Shown piece by piece: positions 1 through 6,173 of a stretch of DNA of 6,267 nucleotides. The DNA comes from an uncultured Ruminococcus sp. (GTDB lineage Bacteria; Bacillota; Clostridia; Oscillospirales; Acutalibacteraceae). A program made the translations under genes and the position numbers. Location of the stretch: the NCBI GenBank assembly GCA_902772795.1, contig CACYBZ010000387.1, forward strand, positions 1-6,267, read 5' to 3'. Numbering within the stretch: the first letter of the stretch is position 1; each line of letters starts with the position of its first letter. A model generated the notes under the pieces. The model was not told the origin of the DNA. It made no database searches and saw only the letters and a list, made by a program, of their open reading frames with translations.

Positions 1-1
1 A

Positions 2-196
2 AATAAACTCTGCGTCAAGTGCAACCTGCGTTTTGAAACCATTCAGGGCTACTACAAGGGAAATATCAGCCGTATTGACCTGTATGTTGTGTCCCGACTG
101 TGCCAGGAACTCGGTTGTAATATTCAGGATTTGATAGAGTATCGCCCCGAACTGACTGATAAAAACAGCCAAACTGACCCCCGAAATGACAGCTGA
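2..196 (+). CDS. Cro/C1-type helix-turn-helix transcriptional regulator, 5'-truncated by the window edge
   Basis: An open frame enters from the window start and ends at TGA 194-196, leaving 64 visible residues. The fragment reads as the second half of a short XRE-family DNA-binding domain. It shows a turn region (LCVKCNLRF), a recognition-helix segment (ETIQGYYKGN), and the closing helices with the typical ending LYVVSRLCQELGCNIQDLIEY, which corresponds to the 'xxLxxIcxxLxCxxxDLiey' end of YozG-like HTH proteins. These are usually about 70-80 residues long, so perhaps only the first 10-20 residues are missing. After the domain there is only a short polar tail (DKNSQTDPRNDS). It presumably acts as a cytoplasmic dimeric DNA-binding regulator; the target is unknown. 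The next gene lies 142 bases downstream with its own promoter and also carries an HTH-like N-terminus, so the two may be functionally linked (inference). The start codon and promoter are outside the window. Confidence 0.75.
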   Translation, partial: NKLCVKCNLRFETIQGYYKGNISRIDLYVVSRLCQELGCNIQDLIEYRPELTDKNSQTDPRNDS

Positions 197-234
197 TCCA
201 ACCCCCTTACAGAAATCTCCCGCATTACGTTGTC

Positions 235-263
235 AGTGAAATTTTTTGTAATTAAATTTCACT
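235..263. promoter_or_regulatory. 10-bp perfect inverted repeat, possible operator
   Basis: The left arm AGTGAAATTT (235-244) and right arm AAATTTCACT (254-263) are exact reverse complements separated by 9 bases. The right arm ends 10 bases before the -35 box at 274. No T-run follows, so a rho-independent terminator for the upstream gene is unlikely on this strand. The AT-rich symmetric shape and position fit a binding site for a dimeric regulator, for example one of the flanking HTH proteins. That assignment is inference. Confidence 0.45.
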
Positions 264-273
264 ATATGTTGAC

Positions 274-302
274 TTGACACCGCTTTAATAGTAATATATT
301 AT
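274..302 (+). promoter_or_regulatory. Sigma-A type promoter for the 339-1241 gene
   Basis: The -35 box TTGACA (274-279) is a perfect consensus. It is separated by exactly 17 bases from TATTAT (297-302), which matches the TATAAT consensus at 5 of 6 positions. Transcription would begin near 309, giving a leader of about 30 bases that includes the Shine-Dalgarno AGGGGGAG at 321-328. The promoter shows that the downstream gene can be transcribed independently of the HTH gene at the left edge. Confidence 0.75.
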
Positions 303-338
303 TATCATGTATGAAGTTAGAGGGGGAGTCAAAACTAT

Positions 339-1241
339 ATGGCGGATAAACGATATCGGGCAAGAGCCTTTACCACAGAAGAAATGATACATATTTCCAA
401 AAATTTCAAGACGCGGTTATACAAGGGAAATCTGCAGATGGCAGACCTGTGTGAAGATCCTGTTGATTCCATATCTTTGGGAACACTGCGTACCCTGTAC
501 CAGTACGAAATCAGTCCGACAGGAACCATGTCCACGCTGAAAACCATCGAACGTGTTGCCAGATTTTTTTCTCGTTATTTCGGCTGTTGTATCTCTGTTG
601 ATGACCTCATACGTAAGGATTTTTCTCAGGTAGACCTCACTTTTGACAACAACGAACGAGAAAAATATGACTGGTATGAAGGCATTTATTATGCCTTTTC
701 TCTTTCTTTCAAGCGTATTGACAAGGAAGACTGTCTGCAATATTCCCTCATCAGAATCTATACGGAAGACAACAGCCTGAAATGCCGTATGATTATCAGC
801 AGTCGGGCATATCTCCATATCGGATTTGAACGCTACATCGGTATGGGAATGTCGTTTGAAGAAGCCGTTCAGAGAGTTTCGGAAGAACTTTCCGAAAACC
901 ATAAAAAATCACCGTTTCTCTATTATCACGGCGATGTGCTGTTTCTCAATGACTCCGTTACCCTGAATCTGATTGGACAATGTGCCCTGCATACCCGCTG
1001 TATCACGTTCAAGGACTACCGTTCCGTATCCAAATTCCGACAGTTCAACGCCATTATAGGCACTATGCTCACAGGCGTAAAAACCGATTACGTTTCGGTT
1101 GCCCAGCTGGTTTGTCTTTGCCGTAACCGAAAAACAGATATATCGGGTATCAAACACCTTTTAAGTGAGAGTCTTACCTGTTTTAAAGGGGGATTCGTCT
1201 ATGATGATGCCTACAACGACGAATTTTTAAAGCTGAACTGA
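339..1241 (+). CDS. Uncharacterised 300-residue protein with HTH-like N-terminus, probable regulator
   Basis: I do not recognise this gene by name. The ATG at 339 is supported by AGGGGGAG at 321-328, 10 bases upstream, and by the promoter at 274-302. Residues about 15-95 resemble a diverged Cro/C1-type HTH: a segment SISLGTLRTLYQYE like a recognition helix, then STLKTIERVARFF and ISVDDLIRKDF, which match the 'Tl-kIakaL-vsvddLi' ending of XRE domains, but with insertions in the loops. Residues about 105-300 carry alternating hydrophobic, beta-like segments (YYAFSLSFKRI, YSLIRIYTE, DVLFLNDSVTLNLIG). A late segment (FNAIIGTMLTG...SVAQLVCLCR) loosely recalls the C-terminal ligand-sensing half of other HTH-sensor proteins; this is inference from pattern only. 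There is no signal peptide or membrane segment, so it is probably cytoplasmic. Several cysteines are present. It could instead be a non-DNA-binding protein. TGA at 1239-1241 is followed closely by a hairpin terminator. Confidence 0.7.
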   Translation: MADKRYRARAFTTEEMIHISKNFKTRLYKGNLQMADLCEDPVDSISLGTLRTLYQYEISPTGTMSTLKTIERVARFFSRYFGCCISVDDLIRKDFSQVDLTFDNNEREKYDWYEGIYYAFSLSFKRIDKEDCLQYSLIRIYTEDNSLKCRMIISSRAYLHIGFERYIGMGMSFEEAVQRVSEELSENHKKSPFLYYHGDVLFLNDSVTLNLIGQCALHTRCITFKDYRSVSKFRQFNAIIGTMLTGVKTDYVSVAQLVCLCRNRKTDISGIKHLLSESLTCFKGGFVYDDAYNDEFLKLN

Positions 1242-1248
1242 ACACCAT

Positions 1249-1286
1249 AAAAAAACTCCCTCCTGTTTTCATACAGGAGGGAGTTT
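1249..1286. terminator. Bidirectional rho-independent terminator between convergent genes
   Basis: A perfect 14-bp stem (AAACTCCCTCCTGT at 1253-1266 with ACAGGAGGGAGTTT at 1273-1286) encloses a 6-base loop, TTTCAT. On the minus strand the stem is followed by a run of seven U (from the A-run 1249-1255), so it is a strong terminator for the transketolase operon, whose last stop codon is at 1301-1303. On the plus strand the U-tract is only three bases, inside the stem, but the hairpin lies just 11 bases after the stop of the 339-1241 gene and probably serves it as well. Confidence 0.9.
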
Positions 1287-1300
1287 CTGCAAAAGTGCAT

Positions 1301-2254
1301 TTATCTTTTTTCGTTCATAACGATATTTTCCACTACTTTTTCTATGTTGCTCTGACAAAGTCCGAAAATTTCCAGCAGTTCCTTTGCGGGGCCTGAATAA
1401 CCGAACACATCATTGACACCGATTTTCGTTACCTTTACAGGACATTCTGCCGAAACGACTTCGCACACAGCGTCACCAAGACCACCGATGACATTATGTT
1501 CTTCCACGGTGACAATACGACCTGTTTCCTGTGCCGCCTTGATAATCAGTTCCCTGTCAATAGGCTTGATGGTATGAATATTAATCAGTCTAGCCTGAAT
1601 ACCTTTCTGTTCCAGAGCCTTTACCGCCTTGAGTGCCTCGTTAACCACAAGACCTGTTGCCACAACCGTAATATCATTACCGTCATGGAGGGTAATTCCC
1701 TTACCGAGTTCAAAATGATACGTTTCAGGGTCATTGAAACTGTCAATAGCCAGTCTGCCAAGACGGATATAGACAGGCCCTTTATGTTCATAAGCCGCTT
1801 TTACTGCTTCTGTCATTTCGTAATGGTCGGCGGGGTTGAGTACCACCATTCCCGGAATCACTCTCATCAGGGCGATGTCTTCCAGACACTGGTGTGTCGC
1901 ACCGTCCTCACCTGTGGAAATGCCTGCGTGTGAACCTGCAATCTTGACATTCAGTTCGGGATAAGCCACAGAATTTCTGATTTGTTCAAAGGCTCTGCCT
2001 GTGGCAAACATGGCGAACGATGCCGCAAAAGGCACTTTTCCTGCTGCTGCAAGACCTGCCGCAACACCCATCATATTTCCCTCAGCGATACCGCAGTTGA
2101 TAAAGCGGTCGGGATAGGCTTTCTTGAAAATACCTGTTTTTGTAGCCGCTGCCAAATCCGCATCAAGTACAACAATATCTTCATGTGTCTTTGCCAGTTC
2201 GCAAAGTGCCAGCCCGAAACTTTCTCTGGTTGCCTTATTGATTATCTGTGCCAT
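1301..2254 (-). CDS. Transketolase, C-terminal subunit
   Basis: This 317-residue protein corresponds to the pyrimidine-binding (PYR) and C-terminal domains of transketolase, the second half of the roughly 650-residue fused enzyme. With its partner it transfers two-carbon ketol units between sugar phosphates (xylulose-5-P, ribose-5-P, erythrose-4-P) in the cytoplasmic non-oxidative pentose phosphate pathway. Visible signatures are DADLAAATKTG (31-41), GIAEGNMMG (55-63), whose E58 is the expected glutamate that activates the thiamine diphosphate aminopyrimidine, and GEDGATHQ (114-121) with the substrate-contacting histidine. The C-terminal swivel domain occupies roughly residues 190-310 (VTVEEHNVIGGLGDAV is characteristic). 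The length is normal for split transketolases. The ATG at 2254 overlaps the stop codon of the N-terminal subunit by one base (TAATG), and TGGAGG at 2265-2270 lies 10 bases upstream, indicating translational coupling. A related TPP enzyme such as a DXP synthase-like protein is less likely given the partner gene. Confidence 0.95.
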   Translation of the reverse strand: MAQIINKATRESFGLALCELAKTHEDIVVLDADLAAATKTGIFKKAYPDRFINCGIAEGNMMGVAAGLAAAGKVPFAASFAMFATGRAFEQIRNSVAYPELNVKIAGSHAGISTGEDGATHQCLEDIALMRVIPGMVVLNPADHYEMTEAVKAAYEHKGPVYIRLGRLAIDSFNDPETYHFELGKGITLHDGNDITVVATGLVVNEALKAVKALEQKGIQARLINIHTIKPIDRELIIKAAQETGRIVTVEEHNVIGGLGDAVCEVVSAECPVKVTKIGVNDVFGYSGPAKELLEIFGLCQSNIEKVVENIVMNEKR

Positions 2255-3102
2255 TAGACAAGTGCCTCCAATTCATTGAGTTTTGCCGTAAGTTCCTGCA
2301 TTGCGGTTTCATACTGTTCCTTGTTGGGTGCTGTTCCGTGCCAGCCTACCTGATTTTCCATAAAGGAAACACCTTTTCCTTTTACCGTTCTGGCAATGAT
2401 GACTGTCGGAACATCTTTGACGGTCTTTGCCTGTGCAAAGGCATTTTCTATCTCATCGAAGTCGTGACCGTCAATCGTAATAACGTGACAGCCGAAACCT
2501 CTGAATTTTTCATCAAGCGGTTCTACTCCGCCTACTTCTTCTACTGTTCCGTCAATCTGCAAGCCGTTAGCGTCCACGATAAAGCAAAGATTGTCCAGTT
2601 TCTTATGAACGGCGAACATACTCGCTTCCCATACCTGACCTTCTTCACATTCACCGTCACCAAGCAGTGTATAGACACGGTAATCCTTACCGTCCATCTT
2701 TCCTGCCAGAGCCATTCCGCACGCTGCCGATACACCCTGTCCCAGAGAACCTGAACTCATATCAATTCCCGGTGTACCTTTCATATCGGGGTGTCCCTGC
2801 AACATCGCACCGACATGACGGAGTTTTTCCAGTTCGTTCCAGTCAAAAAATCCTTTGAGTGCCAGTGTCGCATACAGACTCGGACAACAATGACCTTTGG
2901 AAAGGACAAATCTGTCACGGTCACTCCATTTCGGATTGCTGACATCAACATTCATTTCTTTAAAGTAGAGATACGTATAAATATCCGCTGACGACAGCGA
3001 ACCGCCCGGGTGTCCTGATTTGGCGTTGAAAGTGCCTATGATAGCACCCATACGGGATTTACAGGCCAAAATCTGAAGTTGCCGTTTTTCTGCACCATTC
3101 AT
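2254..3102 (-). CDS. Transketolase, N-terminal (thiamine diphosphate-binding) subunit
   Basis: This 282-residue protein is the first half of transketolase, the thiamine diphosphate/Mg-binding (PP) domain. Motifs in order are SGHPGGSLSSADIY (29-42) with the conserved histidine H31, LSKGHCCPSLYA (67-78), GSLGQGVSAACGMA (118-131), and the TPP motif starting GDGECEEGQVWEA (148-160) and closing at VDANGLQIDG (176-185), so D149 and N179 are the expected metal ligands. GWHGTAPN near the C-terminus is also typical. It is complete and of normal length for the split form found in many Firmicutes and archaea. The ATG at 3102 is chosen because AAGGGAG lies 10 bases upstream (3113-3119). It is the first gene of a two-gene operon with the C-terminal subunit; both are needed, because the active site forms at the interface of PP and PYR domains. 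A promoter at 3190-3218 precedes it. Confidence 0.95.
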   Translation of the reverse strand: MNGAEKRQLQILACKSRMGAIIGTFNAKSGHPGGSLSSADIYTYLYFKEMNVDVSNPKWSDRDRFVLSKGHCCPSLYATLALKGFFDWNELEKLRHVGAMLQGHPDMKGTPGIDMSSGSLGQGVSAACGMALAGKMDGKDYRVYTLLGDGECEEGQVWEASMFAVHKKLDNLCFIVDANGLQIDGTVEEVGGVEPLDEKFRGFGCHVITIDGHDFDEIENAFAQAKTVKDVPTVIIARTVKGKGVSFMENQVGWHGTAPNKEQYETAMQELTAKLNELEALV

Positions 3103-3189
3103 AATGAGAATACTCCCTTTCTTAAAACATCTTGTTCTTTAAGGTGGCAAATTGTTACATCTTACAAATTTATATGTTGCAACTACTAC

Positions 3190-3218
3190 ATTATATACGA
3201 AAATCTTTCTTAATACAA
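3190..3218 (-). promoter_or_regulatory. Sigma-A type promoter of the transketolase operon
   Basis: On the minus strand, TTGTAT (3218-3213) and a perfect TATAAT (3195-3190) are separated by 17 bases. Transcription would start near 3183, giving an untranslated leader of about 80 bases. The 8-bp palindrome GTTGCAAC (3176-3183) sits right at the predicted start site and could be an operator, although 8 bp is short enough to be chance. Confidence 0.65.
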
Positions 3219-3296
3219 GACCCTTTTTCAGGTTTATCGGCTTATCTGCGACAATTTTTTTACTTGTATTTTCCTCTGTTTTCCCTGCGTCTTTCG

Positions 3297-3350
3297 GCGG
3301 AATATCCGCTTTCTGTTAATAAAATCTTAATAATATTCCGTTTTCGGAAT
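3297..3350. repeat. Cluster of CGGAAT inverted repeats upstream of the secreted-protein promoter
   Basis: Two small dyads are visible: GCGGA-ATA-TCCGC (3297-3309) and ATTCCG-TTTT-CGGAAT (3335-3350). They share the core CGGAAT. CGGAATAT at 3298-3305 is also the exact reverse complement of ATATTCCG at 3333-3340. The second dyad ends two bases before the -35 box at 3353. The arrangement suggests a regulator-binding site or cruciform, but no regulator can be assigned. Confidence 0.4.
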
Positions 3351-3352
3351 GA

Positions 3353-3381
3353 TTGACAGAATATTGAATTGTCGTTATAAT
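3353..3381 (+). promoter_or_regulatory. Perfect-consensus sigma-A promoter of the beta-helix/BIG2 gene
   Basis: TTGACA (3353-3358) and TATAAT (3376-3381) both match consensus exactly, with an ideal 17-base spacer. Transcription should begin near 3388, leaving a leader of about 37 bases that includes the Shine-Dalgarno AGAAGG at 3410-3415, 9 bases before the ATG. Such a strong core promoter implies high expression unless it is repressed. Confidence 0.85.
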
Positions 3382-3424
3382 AAAATCATCAAAATTTCTC
3401 TTTTTCTGAAGAAGGTCTGTCATA

Positions 3425-6172
3425 ATGAAAATCCGTTGGCAACATACAATAAAGAAAGCCTTTGCGGTTGCTTTCTCTGTTGTATTTCTTTTTTCTTTTC
3501 AGGGCATTTCCCCTGTCAGCACCGCCCACGCCTATGACATTTATACCGTCAATGTCACCCGACAAAATATTTCTGCCAAAGGGTTCAACACCGCTGTACA
3601 GAACGTGCTTAACGAAGCCCGAAAAAATGCCTCTGATGATTACCGCTACCGTGTGGTTGTTCCGTCAGGTACCTACACCGTCAGCAAAAGTATCCGACTG
3701 TACAGCAATACTGAACTTTGTCTGGACGGTGTTACCCTTGTCAGGGACAGCAATGCAGGAATCAATATTATCCGTACAGGCGACGTGGACACCGCCAACA
3801 AGGGAACAACAGGCTATGCCTACCGTAATATCACCGTAACAGGCGGTGTACTCAACGGCAGTTATACGGGAAATACCATCGTCAAGGTTGCCCACGCCTC
3901 CAATTTCACCATAGACGGCACAATCATGAAAAATGTATCGAACGGTCATATTATGGAAGTGGCAGGTACAAACGGGCTCACTGTGAGAAACTGTTCTTTT
4001 TCCGAACAGACGAAGTCAAGCCATGTCGGTTATGAGGCTTTACAGCTTGATATACTGACGAATTATCATTTTCCCAGTTACCGTTCAGAAGATTTGCCGA
4101 TACTCAATGTTCTGATTGAGGGGTGCAGTTTTACCAACTGTCCCAGAGGAATCGGCAGTCATACTTCTATTTTCTGTAATCCCCTTGACGGCATTGTTAT
4201 CCGCAACAATTCTTTTGACAGCATCGGCAGTGTTGCCATTCAGAGTCTTAACTGGATTAACTGCGAAATCTATAACAACAGTATCTCCAACGCTCCCAGA
4301 GGCATTGCCATGTATTCGGTCATTGACGGCGGTCGGGGTACATACAGTCGGGATTATCTCGCCAATGAGGGCAATACCGCTGTTCACAATGAATTCTACT
4401 CCAACGGCTACGGCAATATCTATATCCATGACAATCTCATTTCCCCCTGCGGTAACATATGGGATATTTTCGCCTACTACGAAAACTGCGGAATTTTTGT
4501 CGGCGGTGAAGATGTCTGTTATACCCATACCCGTTCGGACGGTAGCGGAAATATTCCTCTCGGTCAGCATTATCTCGACAATGTCGCCGTTACCAGCAAT
4601 ACGATTGATATCGGCGGTTACGGTATTCAGATGACAGGCACCAACACCGAAAATACCTTTATTGAAAACAATACCATTACCTGTCGTAACAGTACCGTCA
4701 GTTCGCTGGAACACCACGGCATTTATCTTGCCAATCATGCCTATCTCTATTCCGTAAGCAACAACACCGTTAAGAATGCCGAAACAAACGGTATCTGTCT
4801 GGAAGAAGACAGTTATGTTACCACCATACAAAATAATCATATTGTCAATGCGGGAAATTTCGGTATTGACCTTTATCACGCCCAGTGCGGAGAACTCTGG
4901 AACAATACTATTGAAAAGGCAGGAGCTAACGGTATCGAAATCGCTTACGGTTCTGTCGTAAAGAACGATATCAAAGAAAATACCATTCTGAATGTCAAGC
5001 GGAGCGGTATCAATATTTCAGAAAGTTCCAAAGTCGGCTATGTCCGTGACAATGCCATTTCGGGCTACAAGAAGAAAATGATAAACACTTCGTCAAAATC
5101 CGATGTCAAAATGAAAAACAACTATAATCCGTATGTTGCCCGTTCCGTCAAGATAACGCCGACAGCTTCGGTTATGGAACTCGGCAAAGAAATGTCACTT
5201 ACCTATTCTCTCTTTCCGACTACCGCCAAAAACAAACTGACATGGCACAGCGATAATGAAAATGTCGTTACCGTTGACGAAAACGGCAATGTTACTGCTG
5301 TCGGTACGGGAAATGCCACCGTCACGCTGAAAACCTCCAACAACAAGACAGCTTCCTGTAAAATCAACGTCAGAAAACCGCCCGAAAAAATTGAACTGGA
5401 TAAGACTTCTGTCGTACTCGGTGTAGAAGAACGTTGTCAGTTAAAGAGTATTCTTGAAGAAAACGTCATACAAAAGGAAATCACTTATACTTCCGCTGAT
5501 GAAACAGTCGCCGTTGTTGACGAAAACGGTAAAATCACCGCTGTTTCTGAGGGCGAAACCGTCATCACCGCCAGCACCTACAACGAAAAAACTGCTGACT
5601 GTTATGTCACCGTAAAGAGTGCCCCCACAGAAATCTTTCTCAATGCGGAACAGCTTAAACTTGGTGTCGGTGAAACATTCCACCTTGACTATGCTCTTCC
5701 TGAGGGACAAACCTCCGCAATGATAGCTTATGCAGTTGCTTCTCCCAACGTCCGTATGGACAAGGACGGTACTGTCACAGCTACCGCCGTCGGGGAAACT
5801 GCTATTACTGTCAACACCTACAACGGAAAAACAGCCACCTGTCATATTGACGTGGAACAAGCTCCGCAGACAGTTGTTACCGACAGACAATATATTATTC
5901 TTCCACTCGGCAAGGAAACTCAGTTGCTCAGCTGTACCCCCGACTATAAGGGCAATGCCAGAATTACCTATACTTCCAGCAACAGTAATATTGCTGACGT
6001 TGATGAGAACGGTAATATATTCGGTAACACTCCTGGTATGGCGAAAATCACCGTACAGACCTACAACGGCAAAACCGCAGAATGTATTGTTCATACGAAA
6101 GCCATTCCCAATGACATTACCATGCTTGCCGAAGAAAAATTCGATACTCTCAGCGAATTACCGCTGAGTTAG
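3425..6172 (+). CDS. Secreted right-handed beta-helix protein with four BIG2 Ig-like domains
   Basis: This 915-residue exported protein begins with a Sec signal peptide: positive n-region (R4, K10, K11), hydrophobic core at about 12-31, and an AHA cleavage motif, probably cut after A36. Residues about 40-130 have the entry segment of pectate-lyase-like folds (VVVPSGTYTV at 77-86, then SNTELCLDGVTLVR). From about 130 to 550 many PbH1-type rungs follow, such as LTVRNCSF, IVIRNNSFDSIG and IYIHDNLIS, becoming very regular (23-26 residues each) from N446 (NNTVKNAETNGICL, NNHIVNAGNFGIDL, NNTIEKAGANGIEI). Residues 573-892 are four BIG2 domains of about 80 residues, each with VDENG-type and YNGKTA-x-C signatures. 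The fold suggests polysaccharide binding, lysis or epimerisation, but I see no definite catalytic set. There is no LPXTG motif, dockerin, SLH domain or membrane anchor. The C-terminus (894-915) resembles only the first strand of a fifth BIG2 domain, so the gene may be cut short. It ends in the double stop TAGTGA. Confidence 0.85.
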   Translation: MKIRWQHTIKKAFAVAFSVVFLFSFQGISPVSTAHAYDIYTVNVTRQNISAKGFNTAVQNVLNEARKNASDDYRYRVVVPSGTYTVSKSIRLYSNTELCLDGVTLVRDSNAGINIIRTGDVDTANKGTTGYAYRNITVTGGVLNGSYTGNTIVKVAHASNFTIDGTIMKNVSNGHIMEVAGTNGLTVRNCSFSEQTKSSHVGYEALQLDILTNYHFPSYRSEDLPILNVLIEGCSFTNCPRGIGSHTSIFCNPLDGIVIRNNSFDSIGSVAIQSLNWINCEIYNNSISNAPRGIAMYSVIDGGRGTYSRDYLANEGNTAVHNEFYSNGYGNIYIHDNLISPCGNIWDIFAYYENCGIFVGGEDVCYTHTRSDGSGNIPLGQHYLDNVAVTSNTIDIGGYGIQMTGTNTENTFIENNTITCRNSTVSSLEHHGIYLANHAYLYSVSNNTVKNAETNGICLEEDSYVTTIQNNHIVNAGNFGIDLYHAQCGELWNNTIEKAGANGIEIAYGSVVKNDIKENTILNVKRSGINISESSKVGYVRDNAISGYKKKMINTSSKSDVKMKNNYNPYVARSVKITPTASVMELGKEMSLTYSLFPTTAKNKLTWHSDNENVVTVDENGNVTAVGTGNATVTLKTSNNKTASCKINVRKPPEKIELDKTSVVLGVEERCQLKSILEENVIQKEITYTSADETVAVVDENGKITAVSEGETVITASTYNEKTADCYVTVKSAPTEIFLNAEQLKLGVGETFHLDYALPEGQTSAMIAYAVASPNVRMDKDGTVTATAVGETAITVNTYNGKTATCHIDVEQAPQTVVTDRQYIILPLGKETQLLSCTPDYKGNARITYTSSNSNIADVDENGNIFGNTPGMAKITVQTYNGKTAECIVHTKAIPNDITMLAEEKFDTLSELPLS
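5141..6100 (+). repeat. Four tandem BIG2-coding repeats, period about 240 bases
   Basis: Repeat units begin near residues 573, 653, 733 and 813 (nucleotides about 5141, 5381, 5621 and 5861), each about 80 residues. Equivalent positions recur: an 'xLGxxxxL' opening, an aspartate-glutamate-asparagine-glycine turn (DENGNVTAV, DENGKITAV, KDGTVTATAV, DENGNIFG), and a closing strand around TASCKINV, TADCYVTV, TATCHIDV and TAECIVHT with an invariant cysteine. The units have diverged at the protein level, so they look like old duplications. BIG2 domains usually act as spacers or adhesion modules on the outer cell surface. Confidence 0.85.
6149..6168 (+). repeat. Hairpin overlapping the 3' end of the secreted-protein gene
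   Basis: CTCAGCG (6149-6155) and CGCTGAG (6162-6168) form a perfect 7-bp stem with a 6-base loop, AATTAC, and the stop codon TAG follows two bases later. It encodes part of the last residues (LSELPLS) and lies six bases before the next hairpin, so it may belong to the hairpin cluster downstream and not to the ancestral gene. Confidence 0.5.
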
Positions 6173-6173
6173 T

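Larger units (their letters stand above)
3103..3424. other. Divergent intergenic region with promoters for both flanking genes
   Basis: This AT-rich 322-base stretch separates the minus-strand transketolase operon from the plus-strand secreted-protein gene. It contains one sigma-A type promoter for each direction, short inverted repeats (separate entries) and the two ribosome binding sites. On the transketolase leader side, 3121-3143 can form a weak imperfect hairpin directly next to the Shine-Dalgarno (CTTAA/TTAAG plus AACA/TGTT pairs). An open frame at 3132-3356 lacks any ribosome binding site and overlaps the promoters, so I do not regard it as a gene. I see no riboswitch or small RNA that I can name. 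Confidence 0.6.

Noticed and set aside
417..902. 161-codon open frame antisense to the 339-1241 gene
   Set aside because: There is no ribosome binding site, the composition is atypical, and the sense-strand gene has a good promoter, Shine-Dalgarno and terminator.
2248..2754. 168-codon plus-strand open frame within the transketolase genes
   Set aside because: It overlaps both conserved transketolase subunits in antisense and gives a Cys/Phe-rich translation with no family resemblance.
3132..3356. 74-codon open frame in the divergent intergenic region
   Set aside because: It starts inside the transketolase leader, crosses both promoters and lacks a Shine-Dalgarno; the Phe/Leu-rich translation is what T-rich non-coding DNA yields.
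4085..4879. 264-codon open frame on the minus strand inside the beta-helix gene
   Set aside because: It lies antisense to a gene with clear domain structure, has no ribosome binding site I can see, and reads as repetitive V/G/I/N sequence reflecting the complementary codons.
5441..6094. 217-codon open frame on the minus strand across the BIG2 repeats
   Set aside because: The translation mirrors the complementary strand of the BIG2 domains with no recognisable domain, and there is no promoter or Shine-Dalgarno.
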